DNA of 64,000 bases, taken from assembly GCF_018323985.1 (NCBI RefSeq), contig NZ_AP024590.1, positions 1,302,001 to 1,366,000 of the forward strand. The letters run 5' to 3'. This document shows, piece by piece, positions 9,463 to 18,566 of the stretch. Positions within the stretch are counted from its first letter, which is position 1. Every line of letters starts with the position of its first letter. The DNA comes from Enterobacter kobei. GTDB lineage: Bacteria; Pseudomonadota; Gammaproteobacteria; Enterobacterales; Enterobacteriaceae. The notes under the pieces were generated by a model, which had not been told where the DNA came from, made no database searches, and saw only the letters and a program-made list of their open reading frames with translations. The position numbers and the translations under genes were made by a program.

Positions 9463-11523
9463 TTAGTCGGGCTGCTCGAGTGATTTGATGTAATCGTAAA
9501 TCGCCAGTTGCGAGCGCACTTTACGGCGATTACCACGGGGTACATAAGTGTTGCTCAGCTCTTTATCGATATAACGCGCTTTTACCGTATCGTTAAGCTG
9601 CAAATCCACAATATTCAGGATCTGCTGTTTCAGACGCGGATCCAGCAACGGCGTTGCCACTTCAATACGGTAATCAATATTACGCGTCATCCAGTCAGCT
9701 GAGGAGAGATAAACCTGTTTATCACCACCGTTTTCGAAAATATAAACGCGATCGTGTTCCAGATAACGGTCAACAATGCTGATCACGCGAATATTGTCGC
9801 TGATGCCTTCAAGCTGCGGGATCAACGAACACATGCCACGTACCAGCAGGTTGACGGGAACGCCGGAGCCAGACGCAGCATACAGCCTGTCGACCAGACC
9901 TTTATCCACCAGGTTATTCAGTTTGAGAGTGATCCCGGACGGCAGTTTTTTCTGCGCATTGGCAATTTCGCGGTCGATCATATCATACAGCAGGCGACGC
10001 GAGTTTTGCGGCGAAACCAGCAGGTAGTCGAAGTTCACCGGCCGGTACGGGTTCTCGATAAAGTTAAACACCCGACGCACTTCGTTAGTGATACGCGCAT
10101 CCGCCGTCAGCAGCGAATAGTCGGTGTACAGCCGCGCGGTTTTTTCGTTGAAGTTACCGGTGCCGATATGGGCATAACGCACCACCTCATCACCTTCTTT
10201 ACGGGAGATGAGGAACAGCTTGGCGTGGATCTTAAGCCCAGGTGCCGAGAAGATAACGTGTACGCCCGCCTCGGTGAGACGACGCGCCCAGTGGATATTG
10301 GCTTCTTCGTCGAAACGCGCCTGTAGCTCCACCACCACCGTGACTTTCTTGGCGTTATGCGCCGCGTGGATCATCGCATCGATAATGCGGGAATCTTTCG
10401 CCACACGGTAGATGTTGATCTTGATTGCCAGCACGCTCGGGTCAAAGGACGCCTGACGCATCAGCTCAAGCACATGTTCAAAGGTGTGATACGGGTAATA
10501 CAGCAGTACATCACGTTCACGAATGGCATCGAATCCGTTACGGAATTTATCGAACCACAGATGGCGCAAACGCGGTAGCGGCTTGTTGACCAGATTGGCC
10601 TTGCCGACGTTCGGGAAGCCAATAAAGTCTTTAAAGTTGTGATAGCGGCCACCCGGCACGGTGGAGTCATAGCGCGAAATGGTCAGCTTGTCGCGCAGCA
10701 TCTCCACCATCGCGTCGGGCATGTCACGCTGATACACAAAACGCACCGGCTCGGCGGTCAGGCGCTGCTTCAGGCTGGAGGACATCAGCTCCATCAGGCT
10801 CGCTTCCATTTCGTGCACCAGATCATACTCGGCATCACGGGTCATTTTCATCGAGTAGGCGTTCAGCGCATCGTAATCAAAGAAGCCTTTGAAAATGTCA
10901 TCAAGGCAGTAGCGCAGGATGTTATCCAGCAGGATCATCGGCTTGCGGCGACGCGGTGCTTCCGGCGGCAGATTCACAAAGCGCGGCACTTTGTCAGACG
11001 GGATCTCCAGCAGCGCATAACGGATAGCCTCGCCACGGATAATTTCCACCGCCAGATAGGTGTAATCGTCTTTCAGGAACTGCACCAGATCGGTTTCGCG
11101 ATTAATCAGAATGGGTGTGATGTGCTGGCGCAGGTAGTGTTTGAAATAGTTACGCAACCAGCTCTGCTGGTTAACGGAAAGCTGGCGTTCATTGATCAGG
11201 AAGATCTGGTTACGTGCCATCTCCAGCAGCAGCTCGTTGTAGAGGCTGTCAAATTCCTGGTCGGCTTTCAACACGCGGGCCTGGATCTTGCCGAGTAAAT
11301 GGCGTGAATGTGCGTTTGAACCTTGCTCTTCGCTGATGATGATCCGGCGTTTCAGTTCAGCAAAACGCACTTTGTAGAATTCATCAAGGTTATTGGAATA
11401 GATGCCCAAAAAACGCATGCGTTCGATAAGCGGGTTCGATTTATCAGCGGCTTCCTGAAGGACGCGCTCATTGAACGCCAACCAGCTCAGTTCTTTCTCG
11501 ATATATAGCTTTTCCTGACCCAT
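9463..11523 (-). CDS. ppk: Polyphosphate kinase Ppk1
   Basis: Ppk reversibly builds inorganic polyphosphate from ATP. The protein has 686 residues (E. coli 688). The order of parts is that of PPK1: an N-terminal helical domain (EKELSWLAFNERVLQEA), a head domain, and two phospholipase-D-like catalytic domains. The histidine that is autophosphorylated in E. coli (His435) sits in GLKIHAKLFLI, followed by HIGTGNFNEKTARLYTD. It is transcribed leftward with ppx. The 182 bases upstream are shared with a divergent gene at 11706 that is not part of the E. coli arrangement. Confidence 0.98.
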   Translation of the reverse strand: MGQEKLYIEKELSWLAFNERVLQEAADKSNPLIERMRFLGIYSNNLDEFYKVRFAELKRRIIISEEQGSNAHSRHLLGKIQARVLKADQEFDSLYNELLLEMARNQIFLINERQLSVNQQSWLRNYFKHYLRQHITPILINRETDLVQFLKDDYTYLAVEIIRGEAIRYALLEIPSDKVPRFVNLPPEAPRRRKPMILLDNILRYCLDDIFKGFFDYDALNAYSMKMTRDAEYDLVHEMEASLMELMSSSLKQRLTAEPVRFVYQRDMPDAMVEMLRDKLTISRYDSTVPGGRYHNFKDFIGFPNVGKANLVNKPLPRLRHLWFDKFRNGFDAIRERDVLLYYPYHTFEHVLELMRQASFDPSVLAIKINIYRVAKDSRIIDAMIHAAHNAKKVTVVVELQARFDEEANIHWARRLTEAGVHVIFSAPGLKIHAKLFLISRKEGDEVVRYAHIGTGNFNEKTARLYTDYSLLTADARITNEVRRVFNFIENPYRPVNFDYLLVSPQNSRRLLYDMIDREIANAQKKLPSGITLKLNNLVDKGLVDRLYAASGSGVPVNLLVRGMCSLIPQLEGISDNIRVISIVDRYLEHDRVYIFENGGDKQVYLSSADWMTRNIDYRIEVATPLLDPRLKQQILNIVDLQLNDTVKARYIDKELSNTYVPRGNRRKVRSQLAIYDYIKSLEQPD

Positions 11524-11705
11524 TACAACTCACACTCCGGTTCAATCACGGTTCGTGGCAATCCGTCTCTGCCTTCATTATGGCGAGCTTTGCCACAGGT
11601 TGTCCAATTGTGACAGGGAAGTATGACATTAAGTGTGTGAACGAAACGGCAGAATAAACCCTTTTTTTCCGCTAGCGTGCACAATGACGAGGGAGAGGGA
11701 AGGCC

Positions 11706-13358
11706 ATGTGGGAAACGCGCGCGCTGGAATTAAATAATCAGGAAATATGGAACTGGGAACGGGTCTGTGAGTTTATTGATTACGCCTGCCGCCATGATTT
11801 TACGGCGCTGGTGCTCGGACAGATGGATCTCTTTGACAAGCTGGTGTCACCCGCAGGTTACTGGCCTGCACACTTAAACGATCGCCTCTCCAGTCAGCAG
11901 CGAGCGCGCTGCGTTTATCTGGAGCGGCTGGGAAATTATTGTCACGCGCGTGGCTTGCGCTTTTATCTGCAGGCGAAGGAGCTGAGCTTTCAGACCGATA
12001 TTCTGCTCAGCCACCCGCAACTGCTCGACGCGCGGGAAGGCGTGCGCTTTGACATGGAGTTCTGGTGCCGTTATCTGATCGATAAAGTGGCGCTGATTTG
12101 CCAGCGCATCGCCTCCCTTGATGGCTTGTTAATCGCGCTGTCGACCACCGACAGTCTGCTGCCGATTTCACATCCGCATTGGGCGAAAAACAGGGCTGCG
12201 CCAGCCAACACGCCCGAGCGTTACAAACGTTTTTTCCACGCCTTAAGTGAGGTGATGGCCCGCGAAGGGCGCCATCTGGTGCTGCGGGTCTTTCCGGCCA
12301 GCAACAGTGATGTGGACAACGTCTTGCACGCCATCAGCGCATTGCCAGAGGCAGTGTCGGTGTCGATAAAACTGACGCCGGAGCGTTTCTGGCCGGAGTT
12401 TCCTAATAATCCGGCCTTATTAGCGGTCACCGATCGTGACGTGTGGGTCGAAATTGATCTTGCTGGCGAGGAAGTGGGCTGGGGAAATTTTCCCTTTCTG
12501 CGTGTTGATGAGTTACAGGGGCGTTTGCTGTGGTGCCAGGAGAAAAATCCGGCGATCCGTGGCGCACTGTGTAAAGTGAGCTGGGAAGGCATTGATAATC
12601 ACTGGGTCATTGGCAGCTTGAGTGAATGCAACCTGCTGAGCTGCGCCTATCTACTGCGTCATGACACGCACCCGACGGTGACGTTTTTACTGCAACGCTG
12701 GCTCAGCCAGTGCTACGGCTGGCAGCCGCATGCCGGGATCGTGAAGACCTTAGGCGAACTGCTGGAGCAGGGCGGGCAGGCACTTTATGGTGCGCTGTAC
12801 GCGCGCGATCATGTTTTTCATCGCCATAGCTTACTTCCGGAAAGCGTCGATCAGGCGCTCTGGAGCCTGTACGGCCAGCTCGACCGCAACCACTGGTTGC
12901 CCGGCTCCGGCAACGATCTCTATTTTTCCCGCGATGACGTCAACATCTCCTCCCATCATCTCTATCAGATCGCTAAAGAGAAAGATGCCGCGCTGGCCCT
13001 TGCCCGTGACGTGGCCTGCCAGGCAGCCGATTTTGCCCGGCAGACGGATTTTCCTGTCGCGCTGTCCCGGCGCTGGCAAACAGAATGGGCCGGGCTGACG
13101 CTTTACTGCCAGGCTTTCGTTTGCGCACAAAAAGCATTTTTCACACTCTGCTATGCCCGTCAGGTCGAAAACAGTTGGAGTATGCGGGAGATCTGCCAGA
13201 TCAACATTCAGGGGTTATACAGTGCTGCCGGGGAAATGGCCGATTTTTGCGCCCGGCATCCTGATCTGCCGCCGGGGCTGTATGTGATGTTTGATCCCCG
13301 ACGGGTGAGGCAATTTGCAGCCAGCCTTAACGATGCGCTGGTCACCCTTATGACGTAG
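11706..13358 (+). CDS. Uncharacterised protein, possible TIM-barrel glycoside hydrolase
   Basis: I do not recognise this 550-residue protein with certainty. It has no signal peptide, so it should be cytoplasmic. The N-terminal 330 residues alternate strands and helices with many Trp, Asp and Glu residues (NQEIWNWERVCEFIDYAC, FDMEFWCRYLIDKVALIC, GLLIALSTTD). This resembles TIM-barrel sugar hydrolases of the alpha-glucuronidase or hexosaminidase type. The C-terminal 220 residues are mostly helical. Its ATG follows a GAGGGAGAGGGAAGG stretch. It is divergent from ppk and convergent with the symporter gene, overlapping it by 11 bases. With the symporter and GH28 enzyme nearby, a role in breaking down an imported sugar acid is plausible but unproved. 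Confidence 0.6.
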   Translation: MWETRALELNNQEIWNWERVCEFIDYACRHDFTALVLGQMDLFDKLVSPAGYWPAHLNDRLSSQQRARCVYLERLGNYCHARGLRFYLQAKELSFQTDILLSHPQLLDAREGVRFDMEFWCRYLIDKVALICQRIASLDGLLIALSTTDSLLPISHPHWAKNRAAPANTPERYKRFFHALSEVMAREGRHLVLRVFPASNSDVDNVLHAISALPEAVSVSIKLTPERFWPEFPNNPALLAVTDRDVWVEIDLAGEEVGWGNFPFLRVDELQGRLLWCQEKNPAIRGALCKVSWEGIDNHWVIGSLSECNLLSCAYLLRHDTHPTVTFLLQRWLSQCYGWQPHAGIVKTLGELLEQGGQALYGALYARDHVFHRHSLLPESVDQALWSLYGQLDRNHWLPGSGNDLYFSRDDVNISSHHLYQIAKEKDAALALARDVACQAADFARQTDFPVALSRRWQTEWAGLTLYCQAFVCAQKAFFTLCYARQVENSWSMREICQINIQGLYSAAGEMADFCARHPDLPPGLYVMFDPRRVRQFAASLNDALVTLMT

Positions 13359-14826
13359 CCTGATGCCGCCAGTTTTCATTACGGTGGCGGTGTCCGGTAA
13401 GTATCTCCACCACCTCACGCGCCTGCGCAGTGGCCTGCTCCGGCAAACCGCCAGCCCGCAGGCGCTCCAGTTCGCTGAGCAGAACGGCATGCCGCTGGCG
13501 GCTCAGGCGAAAGCGAAACGCACCGGTGAGCGCCATGATTGCCAGCAGCCCCGGCCCGATGAGAAAGACCAGCCACAACCCCTGTAGCGCCTGCGCTGAC
13601 TGGTTGGTAGCCCCTTTGGTGAAGCCAAAGGCTTCCAACGCCAGACCCACTATAAACAGCGCCAACGCCTGGGAAAATTTGCGTGTCAGCATCATCACCC
13701 CGGCGTAAATGCCTTCACGCCGCGCCCCGGTGAGGGCTTCATCCACGTCAGGCAGAAAGTTATAGATATTCCACGGGATCAGATAGGTTCCGCCGCGGGC
13801 TATTCCCATCATCACGGCCCCTGCCATCAGGAGAAAGGTGAGTTGTGGCGCGGCGGGGGAAAGCTGACTGAACCAGAGCAGACTGAGCATGATCATACCG
13901 ATGGCGAATTTATAGGCATGACCATTGCCAATGCGGATACACAGCCAGGTGAATAACGGAATGGCGAAGAACTGAAACAGCGTCATCAGGCTCATGGCCT
14001 CGGAGGCGAGGCTGGTGCTGACCTGCAGGACATACGCCATAAAGTGCATAAACAGTGAACCGAAAATATCCAGTGCGACGGCACCCCCGACGTACATCAT
14101 GATATGCACGCGAAAAGTCTTCAGCCGGAACGTGGTCGCCATCTCCCGGTACAGTGAGGCGATGGTTTTAAGCATCCCTTGTTCAACCGGCGGTGGGGAC
14201 AGATTTTCACGCTCCCAGGTACCGCGCCAGACCACACACCAGGGCAGCGCAAACAGCACGGCGAACATGACCCCTATCCACATAAACGCCTGTTCTTTGG
14301 TGGCCGTGTGCGCGATGATCTGGCCTGGGATCAGCGCCGCCAGAAACGCCGTCGCCTGTGCAAATAACATGCGTGCGCCGGACATCTTTGAGCGAATGTC
14401 ATAGCGCGACGTCATTTCCGCGGGCAGCGTGTCGTAGGGTACCATCAGCAGCGTGAATACGGTATTGAACACTAAATACGTCCCCAGATACCAGCCATAG
14501 CCGAAGCCGCTCAGCCACATCAGTCCGAACGTCAGAGAAAGCAGGGCGCCAGGAATGAAAAAAATGCGCCGTCTGCCCCAGCGCGTACGGATGTTATCGG
14601 TGATATAGCCCATCACCGGATCGGTAATACCGTCCCAGATTTTCCCAATCGCGAAAATAGAGGCCGCAGCCGCCGGAGAAAGCCCGGCCACTTCAATATA
14701 AAAATAAAGTAACCAGAGGCCAGTTATCGTCATCGCGCCGCTGCCAAAGATATCGCCCATACCCCAGGCGAGAATGTTTTTGGTTTTAACTTCACGACGG
14801 GTACCAGAAAGTGGTTCGTTTTGCAT
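13348..14826 (-). CDS. GPH-family (MelB-like) sugar:cation symporter
   Basis: This inner-membrane carrier belongs to the glycoside-pentoside-hexuronide:cation symporter family within the MFS. The chosen ATG (14826) gives 492 residues and follows an AGGGA ribosome site; an upstream ATG would add 13 residues. Twelve hydrophobic segments are visible. Family motifs include the early WDGITDPVMGYITDN, followed by RTRWGRRR, the cytoplasmic loop typical of MelB and GusB. Substrate cannot be read from sequence. Neighbouring GH28 and putative hydrolase genes suggest an oligosaccharide or uronide. It diverges from the GH28 gene across 364 bases. Confidence 0.87.
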   Translation of the reverse strand: MQNEPLSGTRREVKTKNILAWGMGDIFGSGAMTITGLWLLYFYIEVAGLSPAAAASIFAIGKIWDGITDPVMGYITDNIRTRWGRRRIFFIPGALLSLTFGLMWLSGFGYGWYLGTYLVFNTVFTLLMVPYDTLPAEMTSRYDIRSKMSGARMLFAQATAFLAALIPGQIIAHTATKEQAFMWIGVMFAVLFALPWCVVWRGTWERENLSPPPVEQGMLKTIASLYREMATTFRLKTFRVHIMMYVGGAVALDIFGSLFMHFMAYVLQVSTSLASEAMSLMTLFQFFAIPLFTWLCIRIGNGHAYKFAIGMIMLSLLWFSQLSPAAPQLTFLLMAGAVMMGIARGGTYLIPWNIYNFLPDVDEALTGARREGIYAGVMMLTRKFSQALALFIVGLALEAFGFTKGATNQSAQALQGLWLVFLIGPGLLAIMALTGAFRFRLSRQRHAVLLSELERLRAGGLPEQATAQAREVVEILTGHRHRNENWRHQATS

Positions 14827-15190
14827 AAGGCATATCCCTGTCATTAACGTGAAAAACCCGCTCACCTTAACGACGCTGTGCCTGCCTCACCCAGCCTTAC
14901 CTTCGCGCTTTTTTGCCGTTCTGCGACAGCCTGTAAATATTGTCGCGGGTGCACCAGGGAAATGTGATCCCCAGCCCGTTATGCCGTACTGTACGGCGGT
15001 GACCTGTGCGGTGGATCGTGTTACGCCATTTTTACCGCGCGCCAGATGTGGTGGATGTCATGCTGTCCAATGGTGCAGTATGAACGCTGTGATGGTCTGC
15101 AAAATACGGGTGATAACCGGCGTTTTCAGGCTGGAGAGCTCGCCGCGCCGGTGCTGTGATATCGCTCTTTTAACGAGGGCGAGTAAAACC
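14827..15190. other. Divergent symporter/GH28 control region
   Basis: A 364-base gap that must carry both promoters. It contains the perfect inverted repeat listed at 14983-14997 and two isolated TGTGA half-sites (near 14963 and 15153) without matching TCACA halves, so a CRP site is not supported. The reading frame of the GH28 gene stays open through this region, but without a ribosome site or protein-family similarity, so I treat it as non-coding. Confidence 0.5.
14983..14997. promoter_or_regulatory. Perfect inverted repeat, possible operator
   Basis: GCCGTAC-T-GTACGGC, seven bases each side of one central base, lying between the divergent symporter and GH28 genes. The position suits a repressor or activator site for both. 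No regulator gene is present in the insert, so the binding protein is unknown. Confidence 0.35.
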
Positions 15191-16546
15191 ATGCAACTGA
15201 CACTTTCTCAATTTTTCCCGGCCGCGGACGGGATCACGCTGGACACCGACTGTTTTCAGGCAGCGCTGGACAGGATGGCCACGGCAGGCGGCGGCACGCT
15301 GACGGTCGAGGCGGGACGTTATCGGGTAGGCGGCCTGCGTCTGCGTTCACACTGTACGTTGCACCTTGCCGCAGGGGCGACCCTGGTGGTAAGTGACGAT
15401 TACCGCGACTTTAACCAGGCACAAACCCAAAGCCGCGCGGAATGCTCCGACCGTGCCTTTCTTTATGCTTACGACGCTTGTGAGATCGCCATTACCGGCA
15501 GCGGGAAGATTTGTGGCAACGGCGCAAGCTGGTTCGCCGCTAGCGCAGATGAAATGGGCTATCGTCAGCCAGCGGCGCAACGCCCCAGAATGATTGTTCT
15601 GGAAGGTTGCTGCCAGGTACGGCTGATGGATTTTACGCTTGAAGATGCACCAATGTGGACCATCCACCTCGTTGGCTGTCGTGAGGTAAAAGTACAGCGC
15701 GTTACGGTTCGTAACGATCTGACTCTGGCAAATACCGATGCGCTGGATATTGACTGTTGTCAGCAGGTGCAGATCGCCGATTGTGATTTCAGCGCGGCGG
15801 ACGATGGTATCTGTCTGAAAACCGGATGTTATACGCCCGCGTTACAGCAGCCCACCAGGCAGATAGTCATACACAACTGCCTGATCCGCTCGCACAGTTG
15901 TGGGATAAAAATCGGTACGGAAACGGCGTTCGATATTGAAGATGTCACCGTCAGCAACTGCGTGATCGCGCGTTCAAATCGGGGGATCGGTCTGGTCTCA
16001 CGTGACGGTGGCAACCTGCGACGGATGCTATTCAGCCATATTATTTTTGACTGCCATACCGTGCATCCCTGCCACTGGGGAAAAGCCGATCCGCTTTATA
16101 TTTCGGTGCGTTACCGCGATCCGGCTATTGAACCCGGTGAAGTGTGTATGATCCAGTTTCACGGGTTGACCGGCTGCGCAGAAGGGGCGATCAATTTTCA
16201 CAGCGAGCCGCACGGTAAGATTCACCATATTCTGCTCAGCGATGTGCAGATGCAGCAAACAATCAGCCTCAGCGCGGAACAGGGTTTTTATGATGTTCGC
16301 CCGCCCTGTAATCCAGCGTCGCCTGTTGGCAGCGGCAAAGATAACGCCTGGGCGCGCGATCCCGTCACGCAGGCTGTGTGGGGCGTTGAACGTTATCCGG
16401 CTGGTTTGCCGGTACTTTATGCCCGTGGCGTAGTGGCAATGCGGGTGCGTTTTTGCGACGTTCGGCGGCCGCAGCCGCTACCGGATGGCTGGTGCCCGCA
16501 ACACCTGTGGCTGGACGCCTGCGAAGGCGTCACAGTCGATGAATGA
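15191..16546 (+). CDS. Glycoside hydrolase family 28 (polygalacturonase-like) enzyme, atypical active site
   Basis: GH28 enzymes cut alpha-linked galacturonic acid in pectin. The ATG at 15191 gives 451 residues and follows GAGGGCGAG. There is no signal peptide, so it should act on imported oligomers in the cytoplasm. The protein reads as a right-handed parallel beta-helix. Two of the acid motifs are intact: NTD at 181-183 and DD at 204-205. The usual GHG motif reads SCG (236-238), and the usual RIK is replaced near NRGIGLVSR (263-271). So the catalytic aspartates remain but the substrate-binding His and Lys do not align. It could be an exo-acting or non-galacturonide GH28 member. Confidence 0.83.
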   Translation: MQLTLSQFFPAADGITLDTDCFQAALDRMATAGGGTLTVEAGRYRVGGLRLRSHCTLHLAAGATLVVSDDYRDFNQAQTQSRAECSDRAFLYAYDACEIAITGSGKICGNGASWFAASADEMGYRQPAAQRPRMIVLEGCCQVRLMDFTLEDAPMWTIHLVGCREVKVQRVTVRNDLTLANTDALDIDCCQQVQIADCDFSAADDGICLKTGCYTPALQQPTRQIVIHNCLIRSHSCGIKIGTETAFDIEDVTVSNCVIARSNRGIGLVSRDGGNLRRMLFSHIIFDCHTVHPCHWGKADPLYISVRYRDPAIEPGEVCMIQFHGLTGCAEGAINFHSEPHGKIHHILLSDVQMQQTISLSAEQGFYDVRPPCNPASPVGSGKDNAWARDPVTQAVWGVERYPAGLPVLYARGVVAMRVRFCDVRRPQPLPDGWCPQHLWLDACEGVTVDE

Positions 16547-16549
16547 CCA

Positions 16550-17773
16550 TCAGGCGCTGATATCGCTCTGCGGCAGTTGTTGCGCCAGTCGTGTCGCCAG
16601 ATAACGCAGGCTGGAGAACAGCCCGGCGGCGTGCACGGCGTCGTTTTTAATGGTCAGTGAGGAGAGCGTCCAGATCTGTCCCTGAACGTTTTCGTTAATC
16701 GCCCGGCTAAACGGCATGAGGAACAGCCCACACAGCGTCAGCGCAGGATTAAGCAGCGCATCTGCCAGCGGATGGTGTTTTAGCCGCTCGTCACGATGCA
16801 GCCTGTTTAACTCAAGGCTTGCCCAGGGCGTCAGCAGATCCTGCTCATCGTAGGGGGAGATGATTTTAATATCGCGCAGCGCGGCCAGTACATCATCTGC
16901 CAGCCTGCGCTTATTCACCGTGGCAATCTCCCGCAGCGGCAGGTGCAGGGTGACGCCCGTCAGTCGTGGCCCGCCTTTTATTTGCAGGGTTTCGGTAGTG
17001 CAATAATAGTTATTGTTAATCCCCACTACGATATTATCGGGCAGCCTGACGTCATTTTCCGCACCCAGCGTCCGCAGCCACTGCCATAATTGCGGCTCGT
17101 CTTGTTCTGATAATGAAATAGCGCATAGTACGCGCGCCTGAATGGCAAATAAACGCAGGCAATCGGCCACTTTCACCAGATTCAATAACAGCACCACGCC
17201 CACTAATCCGGCCAGCGTTTCACCAACGATATACACCATTTCCCAGGTTTCATTTTTCTTAACCTGATAAGAGAACCACAGCATATCGAAGCCAATAATA
17301 GTTAACAGCGCCACGATCAGAAATAACAGATGCCCGGCGCTGGTCCAGCCGAGCAGATTACGAAACCAGTTAAACAGGCTGACGTCACCGTCTTCGCTGT
17401 GACCCACCATATCCCGACAGCGCACGCAGAAGCGCTGGGCGAGAAGGCCGAAAAACAGTGACAGCAGGGCGCTCACCATGCTGATGATCGACAGCACCCA
17501 TTCGGCGGAGATCACCTTCATAAAGGTGAACATGACTTCCGGAAACTGGGCATACAGCTCGGCATTGGCCTTATGTTGTAGATAGGTTTTATCCGGTTTT
17601 GACGGCGGCGATATAGAGGAGTTGATAATCTCCGTGGACGTTTCATAAATCTCATAAATAGATATCACTTTGTCATGCGATTTATTTATATGAATGAACT
17701 GACCACAGCCATAAAAAAGCAGCAGCGCAGGTAAAATCCACGTAGCGAGAATAAGACGAAAGTTTTTGAGCAT
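16550..17773 (-). CDS. Membrane protein resembling an M48 metallopeptidase without its catalytic motif
   Basis: A 407-residue protein using the ATG at 17773; the frame extends further upstream but with no similarity there and the ribosome site is weak. Membrane segments lie near residues 8-25, 90-120, 150-175 and 190-215. After them comes a region that resembles the M48 peptidase family found in bacterial membranes: LPDNIVVGINNNYY, then LTGVTLHLPLREI. In active relatives this is followed by a helix with HExxH; here the matching helix reads ADDVLAALRDI, with no histidine pair. The later E/D zinc ligand is also not apparent. I infer a non-catalytic relative; the family match is by eye. It ends 3 bases after the GH28 stop, convergent. 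Confidence 0.6.
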   Translation of the reverse strand: MLKNFRLILATWILPALLLFYGCGQFIHINKSHDKVISIYEIYETSTEIINSSISPPSKPDKTYLQHKANAELYAQFPEVMFTFMKVISAEWVLSIISMVSALLSLFFGLLAQRFCVRCRDMVGHSEDGDVSLFNWFRNLLGWTSAGHLLFLIVALLTIIGFDMLWFSYQVKKNETWEMVYIVGETLAGLVGVVLLLNLVKVADCLRLFAIQARVLCAISLSEQDEPQLWQWLRTLGAENDVRLPDNIVVGINNNYYCTTETLQIKGGPRLTGVTLHLPLREIATVNKRRLADDVLAALRDIKIISPYDEQDLLTPWASLELNRLHRDERLKHHPLADALLNPALTLCGLFLMPFSRAINENVQGQIWTLSSLTIKNDAVHAAGLFSSLRYLATRLAQQLPQSDISA

Positions 17774-17927
17774 AATCCATTGCTTCAGCGAAATGATAAC
17801 CAGCGCGAATTTTACTCGCCGCGCAGTCGAAAATAAACGGGAATTTAGTATTGATTCTGTGAATGGAAATAATGCGGAAAAATAAGCGCCGCGCGGGATG
17901 ATACCAGCCTGCGCGGCGTTTTTGACA

Positions 17928-18566
17928 TCAGTCGCAGGCGTGGCCCTGCGGCGACAGCGGCACGCCATCCAGCCAGGCGCGGTTATCGCGCATCGCCAGG
18001 CGGCCTTCAATAAACCAGCTCACTACCAGCGGATAGATCGCATGCTCCTGCGTTTGCACACGCGCGGTAATATCCTCTTCCGTATCACCTGCGAACACCG
18101 GCACTTTCGCCTGCAAAATCACCGGGCCACCGTCGAGTTCATCCGTCACGAAGTGCACCGAGGTGCCATGCTCCGTATCGCCGTTTTCCAGCGCCTGACG
18201 ATGGGTATGCAGCCCAGGATATTTCGGCAGCAGGGAAGGGTGAATATTGAGCAGACGCCCGGCAAAGTGTTCGACAAACGCCGGACTGAGAATGCGCATG
18301 TAACCGGCCAGCACCACCACATCCGGGGCGTAGGCGTCGATTTCCTGCATCAGTTCACGGTCAAAAGCTTCGCGGCTGGCAAACAGATCGGCGGTCAGAA
18401 CGTGCGCAGGAATACCCGCCTCTCGCGCACGCTCAAGGCCGAAGGCATCGGCTTTATTACTGAAAACCGCACGGATCGTGGCGTTAATCTTTTTCTGCTT
18501 ACAGGCATCGATAATGGCCTGCAAGTTGCTGCCATTACCGGAAATAAGCACCACGATATTTTTCAT
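17928..18566 (-). CDS. purN: Phosphoribosylglycinamide formyltransferase 1 PurN
   Basis: PurN transfers a formyl group from 10-formyl-tetrahydrofolate to GAR, the third step of purine synthesis. It has 212 residues, the E. coli length. The glycine-rich phosphate loop VLISGNGSNLQAI is at the N-terminus, and catalytic residues are visible: Asn and His in NIHPSLLPKYPG (near 106-108) and Asp in DELDGGPVI (near 144). Its ATG overlaps the purM stop as TAATG, so translation is coupled. Confidence 0.98.
   Translation of the reverse strand: MKNIVVLISGNGSNLQAIIDACKQKKINATIRAVFSNKADAFGLERAREAGIPAHVLTADLFASREAFDRELMQEIDAYAPDVVVLAGYMRILSPAFVEHFAGRLLNIHPSLLPKYPGLHTHRQALENGDTEHGTSVHFVTDELDGGPVILQAKVPVFAGDTEEDITARVQTQEHAIYPLVVSWFIEGRLAMRDNRAWLDGVPLSPQGHACD

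Noticed and set aside
11611..11628. Two TGACA repeats upstream of ppk, like a Pho box
   Set aside because: The repeats are 13 bases apart, start to start, while PhoB boxes need 11; the match is not convincing.
14963..15157. TGTGA motifs in the symporter/GH28 gap as CRP sites
   Set aside because: Only half-sites; no TCACA at the required six-base spacing.
14774..15190. Long N-terminal extension of the GH28 frame
   Set aside because: It overlaps the start of the divergent symporter gene and lacks a ribosome site and any GH28 similarity; the ATG at 15191 fits better.
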